Origin: Cupriavidus sp. IDO
GTDB lineage: Bacteria; Pseudomonadota; Gammaproteobacteria; Burkholderiales; Burkholderiaceae
Assembly (NCBI RefSeq): GCF_000812465.1
Contig: NZ_JWMA01000018.1
Span: 100,091 to 164,090, forward strand
Reading direction: 5' to 3'
Length of the DNA: 64,000 nt
Shown: piece by piece, positions 55,657 to 64,000 of the stretch
How positions within the stretch are numbered: the first letter of the stretch is position 1
Layout: each line of letters starts with the position of its first letter
Position numbers and translations under genes: made by a program
The notes under the pieces: generated by a model
Seen by the model: only the letters and a program-made list of their open reading frames with translations
Told to the model about the DNA's origin: nothing
The model's database searches: none

Positions 55657-57819
55657 TCATGCTTTCAAGTAGTGTTCGCGGCCGCCCAGCCAGCGCGAAA
55701 GATGCGTTTCGACCGCATCCGGGAAGCGCTCCAGCATCATTTCCGCCGCAGCCTGCGCGTATTCGACCAGCCAGGCATCCGTCTGCAGGTCGGCAAAGCG
55801 GAGCATGGCCTCGCCGGACTGCCGCGCGCCGAGGAACTCGCCGGGACCGCGGATTTCCAGGTCGCGCCGGGCGATTTCGAAGCCGTCGGTAGTCTCGCGC
55901 ATGGTGGCAAGCCGCTCGCGCGCGGTGGGCGAAAGCGGCGCCTGGTACATCAGCAGGCACACCGATTCCGCGCTACCGCGCCCTACCCGGCCGCGCAACT
56001 GGTGAAGCTGCGCCAGGCCGAAACGCTCGGCATGCTCGATCACCATCAGCGATGCATTGGGAACATCCACGCCAACCTCGATCACGGTCGTCGCGACCAG
56101 GACCTGCAGGCGGTTGGCGCTGAAATCGTCCATGACGGCGGCTTTTTCCGCCGGCGGCAGGCGCCCGTGCACTAGCCCGACTCGCAGGTCCGGCAACGCG
56201 GCGACCAGCGTCTCGTAGGTCTCGACCGCAGTCTGCAACTGCAGGGCCTCGCTTTCCTCGATCAGCGGGCAGACCCAGTAGACCTGCCGGCCCTCGGCAG
56301 CGGCATGGTGCACGCGCTCGATCACCTCGTCGCGCCGCGCGTCGTTGACCAGCCGCGTGACGATGGGCGTGCGGCCCGGCGGCAGTTCATCGATCACCGA
56401 GACGTCGAGATCCGCGTAGTACGTCATGGCGAGCGTGCGCGGGATTGGCGTGGCCGACATCATCAGCTGGTGCGGAACGGTGTCGGATGCGGGCTCGGGA
56501 CCGGCGGCGGCGCCGGCCTTGCCGCGCAATGCCAGCCGCTGTGCCACGCCGAAGCGATGCTGTTCGTCGACCACTGACAAACCCAGCCGCGCGAAGCGCA
56601 CCGTGTCCTGGATCAGCGCATGCGTGCCGATCACCAGCTTCGCCTCGCCGGACTCCACGCGCGCGACGGCCTCTCGCTTCTCGCGCGCCTTCAGGCTGCC
56701 GGCCAGCCAGACCACCGGCACACCAAGCGGTTCGAGCCACGCGGACAGCTTGCGGAAGTGCTGCTCGGCGAGGATTTCGGTGGGCGCCATCAGCGCGGCC
56801 TGGTAGCCGGCATCGATCGCCTGGCAGGCCGCCAGCGCCGCGACGATGGTCTTGCCGCTGCCGACGTCGCCCTGCAGCAGCCGGTGCATCGGATGCGGCG
56901 CCGTCATGTCGGCGGCAATCTCTTCCACCACGCGCTGCTGCGCGCCGGTGAGCCGGAACGGCAGCACGGCCAGGAAGCTGGTCAGCAGGCCGCCCTCGCG
57001 CCGCGGCATGGTGGGCGCATTCTTCTCGCGGCGCGCCGCATGGGCGCGCCGCAGCGAAATCTGCTGGGCCAGCAGTTCATCGAGCTTGATGCGCTGCCAG
57101 GCCGGGTGCGAGCGGTCGGCCAGCGCCGCTTCGCTCTCTTGCGGAGGCGGCGTGTGCAACAGGCGCAGGCAATCGGATAGCGGACGCAGCTTCAGCCGTG
57201 CCAGCGGGCCGTCCAGCACGGGCCGGGGCAGCGTCTCCGGCATCGGCGTGCGCGACAGCGCGCCGCCAATGGCCTTGCGCAGATAAGCCTGCGAAATGCC
57301 TGCCGTGGCTGGATAGACGGGCGTGAGCCGGTCCGGCAATGCCTCGCCGGGCGCCACCGGCCGCACGGTCGGATGGACCATCTCGGCGCCAAAAAATCCG
57401 CCGCGCACCTCGCCACGCACGCGCAGGCGCACGCCTTCCGCCATCTGCCTGGTCTGGCTGCCGTAGAAATTGAGGAAACGAAGCGTCAGTTCGCCGGTGT
57501 CATCGGCGATTTTGACCACGAGCTGGCGCCGCGGCCGGAAGGTGACTTCATTGGAAACCACTTCGCCCTCGACCTGCGCGGGCTGGCCGAGGCCGGCGCG
57601 GCGGATCGCCTCGGCAACCGGCATCAGCGAGGTCTCGTCCTCATAGCGCATCGGCAGGTGCAGCACCAGGTCGACGCTGCGCCGCAGGCCCATCTTGGCC
57701 AGCCGTGCCGCCGCGGACGATGGCTTGCCGCTGCCGGGCGCCGTCTTCGCTCTGGCGGGCGTTGCGGTGTCCGGGGCTTCGGCAGGATCCAGGGTCGGGT
57801 CGGGAACGGTTCCGGGCAT
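55657..57819 (-). CDS. recG: ATP-dependent DNA helicase RecG
   Basis: A 720-residue helicase that reverses stalled forks and processes Holliday junctions. The wedge OB domain is at about residues 70 to 170, with [15 protein letters not shown]. Helicase motif I is [14 protein letters not shown], Ia is [11 protein letters not shown], motif II is the RecG-type DEQHRFG, and motif III is [13 protein letters not shown]. Motif VI is QLRGRVGRG, and the C-terminal TRG region precedes the end. I start at ATG 57819, three codons after a TTG; the first 30 residues are Pro/Ala-rich and poorly conserved. It is divergent from queA. Confidence 0.96.
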   Translation of the reverse strand: MPGTVPDPTLDPAEAPDTATPARAKTAPGSGKPSSAAARLAKMGLRRSVDLVLHLPMRYEDETSLMPVAEAIRRAGLGQPAQVEGEVVSNEVTFRPRRQLVVKIADDTGELTLRFLNFYGSQTRQMAEGVRLRVRGEVRGGFFGAEMVHPTVRPVAPGEALPDRLTPVYPATAGISQAYLRKAIGGALSRTPMPETLPRPVLDGPLARLKLRPLSDCLRLLHTPPPQESEAALADRSHPAWQRIKLDELLAQQISLRRAHAARREKNAPTMPRREGGLLTSFLAVLPFRLTGAQQRVVEEIAADMTAPHPMHRLLQGDVGSGKTIVAALAACQAIDAGYQAALMAPTEILAEQHFRKLSAWLEPLGVPVVWLAGSLKAREKREAVARVESGEAKLVIGTHALIQDTVRFARLGLSVVDEQHRFGVAQRLALRGKAGAAAGPEPASDTVPHQLMMSATPIPRTLAMTYYADLDVSVIDELPPGRTPIVTRLVNDARRDEVIERVHHAAAEGRQVYWVCPLIEESEALQLQTAVETYETLVAALPDLRVGLVHGRLPPAEKAAVMDDFSANRLQVLVATTVIEVGVDVPNASLMVIEHAERFGLAQLHQLRGRVGRGSAESVCLLMYQAPLSPTARERLATMRETTDGFEIARRDLEIRGPGEFLGARQSGEAMLRFADLQTDAWLVEYAQAAAEMMLERFPDAVETHLSRWLGGREHYLKA

Positions 57820-57990
57820 CGGCGGCAATTCGGCGGTAGAAACGGGCTAGTGAGAGGTGAGAGAAATACGCGGTATCACGCGCACCCGGGCGGCGCCTGG
57901 CGCCCAAGCCTTACAATATCGGATTCGCCGATTGTACCTATCCCGGCTGCCGCCAAGCGCGGCGCCATGCCGGTGCCTGCTGTTTCCATC

Positions 57991-60204
<2,214 letters not shown>

Positions 60205-60400
60205 TTCCCGGGTATCGCGAACTTTCCGGCCCTGCCCGGTCGAATACGCGGGTCTGCCGCATGCGGCTTCCGGCATCTGCCGGGAGTCGGCCGGAAAGCA
60301 CCCGAACAAACCCGGATTCCGCCCTAGAATGCCAGATCAGGCAAAGTGCGGATGGTAGAATGATCGATTAATTGACTGACTTTTGTGACGGAGAAGCGAC

Positions 60401-60727
60401 GTGCTGATTTCTAACGCATTTGCCCAGACTGCCGGTGCCGGCGGCGCGGCGGGCGGCCTGATGAGCTTTCTGCCCATCATCCTGATGTTTGCGGTGCTGT
60501 GGTTCATCATGATCCGCCCGCAGATGAAGCGCCAGAAAGAAAGCAAGGCCATGCTGGAAGCCCTCGCCAAGAACGACGAAGTCGTGACGGCCGGCGGCAT
60601 TCTCGGCAAGGTGACCAAGGTGACCGACCAGTACGTCAGCCTGGAAATCGCCGAAGGCACCGAGATCACCGTGCAGAAGAACGCCGTGACGACGGTCCTG
60701 CCGAAGGGCTCGCTGAAGTCGCTCTGA
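60401..60727 (+). CDS. yajC: preprotein translocase subunit YajC
   Basis: A 108-residue accessory subunit of the SecDF-YajC complex. One membrane helix at about residues 20 to 44 (GLMSFLPIILMFAVLWFIMI) is followed by the family motif RPQMKRQKESKAMLEALAKNDEVVTAGGILGKV and a small beta domain. It starts at GTG 60401 with GGAG seven to nine bases upstream. It is the first of the yajC-secD-secF run. Confidence 0.96.
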   Translation: MLISNAFAQTAGAGGAAGGLMSFLPIILMFAVLWFIMIRPQMKRQKESKAMLEALAKNDEVVTAGGILGKVTKVTDQYVSLEIAEGTEITVQKNAVTTVLPKGSLKSL

Positions 60728-60924
60728 TCGCCGCGCGACACCGCCCTTTGTCTTTTCCGGCATGCCCCTTTGCGCATGCCCTGGCAGCCGCCTGATCCAG
60801 CCCGAGGACCGCATCCGGTTCCTTTCTGTGGCTGCCAGGCGGCTGTTTGCCAACCGGTTCGGCCGCGCCGATGTGCCGCTGACGCCTCCGCCGGCCCCGC
60901 CAACCGAAGAATGACTGGCCAGAG

Positions 60925-62796
60925 ATGAATCGTTATCCGCTTTGGAAATACCTCGTGATCCTGGTGGCCCTGGCCATCGGCATCACCTATACCTTGCCGA
61001 ACTTCTTCGGCGAGGCGCCTGCCGTACAGGTATCGTCGGGCAAGGCTACCGTCAAGGTCGACCTGAGCATGCAGAAGCATGTCGAAGAAATCCTGGCGCA
61101 GAACCAGCTGCAGCCGGACGGCATCTTCTTCGATCTCGCCGGCCAGTCCGGCTCGGTCAAGGCGCGTTTCCGCACCACCGACGAGCAGCTCAAGGCCAAG
61201 GACGTCCTCTCGCGCTCGCTCAACCCTGACGCGAACGATCCCACCTATGTCGTCGCGCTGAACCTGCTGTCCGGTTCGCCGCGCTGGCTGACCGCGCTGC
61301 ACGCCCTGCCCATGTACCTGGGCCTGGACCTGCGCGGCGGCGTGCACTTCCTGCTGCAGGTGGACATGAAGGGCGCCGTCGACAAGAAGCTCGACAGCCT
61401 CTCGGGCGATGCCCGCACGCTGCTGCGCGACAAGAGCATCCGCCACGGCGGCATCGACCGCGACGGCGACAAGCTGACGGTCCGCTTCAACAACGCCGAC
61501 GAGGCCGGCCGCGCGCGTGCCGTGCTGGCCGACAACCTGCGCGAACTGTCGTTCGCCATGGACGGCACCAACGTGGTCGGCACCTTCACCGACGCCGCCC
61601 GCAAGGCCGTGCAGGACGCCGCCGTCAAGCAGAACATCACCACCCTGCACAACCGCGTGAACGAGCTTGGCGTGGCCGAGCCGGTGATCCAGCAGCAAGG
61701 CTCTGACCGCATCGTGGTGCAACTGCCCGGCGTGCAGGACACCGCCAAGGCCAAGGACATCATCGGCCGCACCGCCACGCTGGAAGCCCGCCTGGCCGAT
61801 CCCGACGCCCCGCGCAACCCGCGTCCGGGCGACCCGATCCCGTTCGGCAGCGAACTCTTCACGCAGGGCAATGGTGCCCCGGTCGTGCTGAAGAAGCAGG
61901 TGATCTTCACCGGCGACCGCATTGAAAGCGCATCGGCCGGCTTCGACCAGAACCAGCGCCCGTCAGTCAACATCAAGCTCGACGCCCAGGGTGGCCGCGT
62001 GCTGCGCGACGTCTCGCGCGAGAACATCGGCAAGCCGATGGGCATCGTGCTGTTCGAAAAGGGCAAGGGCGAAGTGCTGACGGTGGCGACGATCCAGTCC
62101 GAACTGGGCTCCAGCTTCCAGATCACCGGCTCCTACTCCACCGAAGCCGCCAACGACCTGGCACTGCTGCTGCGCGCCGGCTCGCTGGCCGCGCCGATGG
62201 AGATCATCGAAGAACGCACCATCGGCCCGTCGCTGGGCGCCGACAACATCCAGAAGGGCTTTGATTCGGTCGCCTACGGCTTTGGCGCGATCGCCGTCTT
62301 CATGATGCTGTACTACATGCTGTTCGGCATGTTCTCGGTGGCTGCGCTGGGCATCAACCTGCTGCTGCTGATCGCGGTGCTGTCGATGCTGCAGGCCACG
62401 CTGACGCTGCCGGGCATCGCCGCTATCGCGCTGGTGCTGGGCATGGCCATCGACGCCAACGTGCTGATCAACGAGCGAATCCGCGAGGAACTGCGCGGCG
62501 GCGCCTCGCCGCAGATGGCCATCGCGGTCGGCTTCGACCGCGCCTGGGCGACCATCCTCGACTCGAACGTGACCACGCTGATCGCCGGCCTGGCACTGCT
62601 GGCCTTCGGTTCGGGCCCGGTGCGCGGCTTTGCCGTGGTGCACTGCCTGGGCATCCTGACCTCGATGTTCTCGGCGGTATTCTTCAACCGCGGCCTGGTC
62701 AACCTCTGGTACGGCCGCAAAAAGAAGCTGCAGAGCGTCGCCATCGGCCAGATCTGGAAGCCGGGCAACGCCACCGACACGCCGGTCGCCAAGTAA
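60925..62796 (+). CDS. secD: protein translocase subunit SecD
   Basis: A 623-residue RND-type membrane protein that uses the proton gradient to complete Sec-dependent translocation. TM1 is near the N-terminus (YLVILVALAIGITYTLPNFFG), followed by a large periplasmic P1 domain. LGLDLRGGVHFLLQVD is the D1 motif. Five C-terminal helices contain GMAIDANVLINERIREELR, the D4-type motif with the key Asp. It starts at ATG 60925. secF follows after 93 bases. Confidence 0.98.
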   Translation: MNRYPLWKYLVILVALAIGITYTLPNFFGEAPAVQVSSGKATVKVDLSMQKHVEEILAQNQLQPDGIFFDLAGQSGSVKARFRTTDEQLKAKDVLSRSLNPDANDPTYVVALNLLSGSPRWLTALHALPMYLGLDLRGGVHFLLQVDMKGAVDKKLDSLSGDARTLLRDKSIRHGGIDRDGDKLTVRFNNADEAGRARAVLADNLRELSFAMDGTNVVGTFTDAARKAVQDAAVKQNITTLHNRVNELGVAEPVIQQQGSDRIVVQLPGVQDTAKAKDIIGRTATLEARLADPDAPRNPRPGDPIPFGSELFTQGNGAPVVLKKQVIFTGDRIESASAGFDQNQRPSVNIKLDAQGGRVLRDVSRENIGKPMGIVLFEKGKGEVLTVATIQSELGSSFQITGSYSTEAANDLALLLRAGSLAAPMEIIEERTIGPSLGADNIQKGFDSVAYGFGAIAVFMMLYYMLFGMFSVAALGINLLLLIAVLSMLQATLTLPGIAAIALVLGMAIDANVLINERIREELRGGASPQMAIAVGFDRAWATILDSNVTTLIAGLALLAFGSGPVRGFAVVHCLGILTSMFSAVFFNRGLVNLWYGRKKKLQSVAIGQIWKPGNATDTPVAK

Positions 62797-62839
62797 GGCA
62801 CGAGGCTGCCGCCGCACGAAGCCCGGGCCGCGGCAGCCG

Positions 62840-62875
62840 ATCAGCAGAACGATTAGCAGAACAATCAGCAGTACG
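62840..62875. repeat. three 12-bp tandem repeats before secF
   Basis: Units ATCAGCAGAACG, ATTAGCAGAACA and ATCAGCAGTACG in the secD-secF gap, with one to three differences each. They lie just upstream of the secF ribosome binding region. Confidence 0.75.
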
Positions 62876-62889
62876 AAACAGGATTCAAC

Positions 62890-63864
62890 ATGGAATTCTT
62901 CCGCATCCGGCGCGACATTCCGTTCATGAAGCACGCGTTGGTCTTCAACGTGATCTCCTTCCTGACGTTTGCCGCCGCTGTGTTCTTCCTCTGGCACAAG
63001 GGCCTGCACCTGTCGATCGAGTTCACCGGCGGCACGGTGATGGAGGTCAACTACCAGCAGGCGGCCGATCTGGAAAAGATCCGCGGCCAGGTGGGCAAGC
63101 TCGGCTACACCGACGTGCAGGTGCAGAACTTCGGCACCTCGCGCGACGTGATGATCCGCCTGCCGCTGCAGAAGGGCCCGGACGGCAAGCCCGTCACCTC
63201 GGCCCAGCAGAGCGAGCAGGTCATGGGCGCGCTGCAGGCCGCCACGCCTGAGGTCAAGCTCCAGCGCGTGGAGTTCGTCGGCCCGCAGGTGGGCAAGGAA
63301 CTGGCCACCGACGGCCTGCTGGCACTGCTGTGCGTGGTGGTCGGCATCGTGATCTACCTGTCGTTCCGCTTCGAATGGAAGTTCGCGGTGGCGGGTATCA
63401 TCGCCAACCTGCACGACGTGGTGATCATCCTGGGCTTCTTTGCCTTCTTCCAGTGGGAATTCTCGCTGTCGGTGCTGGCGGCGGTGCTGGCGGTGCTGGG
63501 CTACTCGGTGAACGAATCGGTGGTGATCTTCGACCGGGTGCGCGAGAACTTCCGCAAGTACCGCAAGATGACCACGCACGAGATCATCGACAACGCGATC
63601 ACCAGCACCATCTCGCGGACCATCATCACCCACGGCTCGACCCAGATGATGGTGCTGTCGATGTTCTTCTTCGGCGGCCCGACGCTGCACTACTTCGCCC
63701 TGGCGCTGACGGTCGGTATCCTGTTCGGTATCTACTCGTCGGTGTTCGTGGCGGCGGCGCTGGCGATGTGGCTGGGCGTGAAGCGCGAGGACCTGGTCAA
63801 GGGCGACAAGAAGTCCGGCGACTCCAGCGATCGCAACGACCCCAACTTCGGCGCGCAGGCCTGA
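62890..63864 (+). CDS. secF: protein translocase subunit SecF
   Basis: A 324-residue partner of SecD. TM1 is at about residues 15 to 35, and HLSIEFTGGTVMEVNY is the family motif. The periplasmic domain follows, then five helices with VLGYSVNESVVIFDRVRENFRKYRK, the conserved D4-type segment, and RTIITHGSTQMMVLSMFFFGG. It starts at ATG 62890 and is followed by a strong terminator, so it ends the cluster. Confidence 0.98.
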   Translation: MEFFRIRRDIPFMKHALVFNVISFLTFAAAVFFLWHKGLHLSIEFTGGTVMEVNYQQAADLEKIRGQVGKLGYTDVQVQNFGTSRDVMIRLPLQKGPDGKPVTSAQQSEQVMGALQAATPEVKLQRVEFVGPQVGKELATDGLLALLCVVVGIVIYLSFRFEWKFAVAGIIANLHDVVIILGFFAFFQWEFSLSVLAAVLAVLGYSVNESVVIFDRVRENFRKYRKMTTHEIIDNAITSTISRTIITHGSTQMMVLSMFFFGGPTLHYFALALTVGILFGIYSSVFVAAALAMWLGVKREDLVKGDKKSGDSSDRNDPNFGAQA

Positions 63865-63905
63865 CGGCTTGCGTGGCACCAACGAAAAAGGCACCCTCGG
63901 GTGTA

Positions 63906-63938
63906 ATGCCGTTCAGTTAAGCGCTGAACGGCATTTTT
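63906..63938 (+). terminator. rho-independent terminator of the secDF cluster
   Basis: ATGCCGTTCAG (63906..63916) pairs with CTGAACGGCAT (63924..63934), followed by a T run. No gene is seen in the remaining 60 bases of the window. Confidence 0.92.
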
Positions 63939-64000
63939 CGTTGTTAGCCGCAGAAGCAGTTGTAAACCGTGAGCCGCAATGTTAACTTTGCGGCGCCGTG

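Noticed and set aside
62840..62875. Tandem repeats as a CRISPR array
   Set aside because: Units are 12 bases with no unique spacers and no cas genes are present.

Overview
The window is high-GC DNA from a beta-proteobacterial main chromosome. Protein content and gene order (purM-perM-hda-HAD-pcnB-folK-dNK-panB, queA-tgt-yajC-secDF, recG-oxyR-katA, clpS-clpA) point to Burkholderiaceae, most likely Cupriavidus or a close Ralstonia relative. It is almost entirely housekeeping core. I see no rRNA, tRNA, CRISPR array, prophage or plasmid functions, and the only mobile element is one IS607-type insertion.

Layout. 1-3.7 kb: clpA (cut by the window start), clpS, a cold-shock protein, a VOC protein. 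3.9-11 kb: icd, a large-subunit-type pseudouridine synthase, two small exported proteins, yajQ, murB, ppnP, argF with an unusual leader, a DUF3579 protein, rpsT. 11-18 kb: murJ, SirB1-like, DedA, mutL, miaA, an acetyltransferase. 18-27 kb: purM divergent from a long co-directional run (perM, hda, HAD phosphatase, pcnB, folK, deoxynucleoside kinase, panB, tupB, tupC). 27-33.5 kb on the minus strand: fused pabB-pabC, dnaJ, dnaK with a sigma-32-like promoter, and a PduO-type cobalamin adenosyltransferase. 33.7-44 kb: a D-2-hydroxyacid (lactate-type) dehydrogenase, a LysR regulator, a GNAT, the glycolate oxidase genes glcD/glcE/glcF with an ion channel between glcD and glcE, lrgA/lrgB-type genes, a VOC protein and a WYL regulator. 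44-50 kb: glutathione peroxidase, pilU, pilT, yggS, proC, ubiA, dps. 50.1-52.5 kb: the IS607-like element. 52.5-58 kb: a small membrane protein, katA with an upstream small ORF, oxyR, recG. 58-64 kb: queA, tgt, yajC, secD, secF.

Functional themes are protein quality control (ClpAS, DnaKJ), oxidative-stress defence (Dps, KatA, OxyR, Gpx), folate/pantothenate supply (FolK, PabBC, PanB), glycolate/lactate oxidation, DNA repair (MutL, RecG), queuosine synthesis and Sec translocation.

The most interesting signals are: (1) an arginine-codon-rich 37-codon leader ORF that runs through a terminator-like hairpin and ends by ATGA overlap on the argF start codon; (2) the IS607-like element, whose serine recombinase (TnpA) and TnpB-like protein are joined into one 767-codon ORF, apparently by a one-base frameshift, with hairpins at the tnpB 3' end that look like an omega-RNA scaffold; (3) a 36-codon ORF with a strong ribosome binding site just upstream of katA; (4) a voltage-gated-type channel with a C-terminal Cys4 motif inside the glycolate oxidase operon; (5) two copies of a TCTTATATAAGA palindrome, upstream of icd and between argF and the DUF3579 gene.
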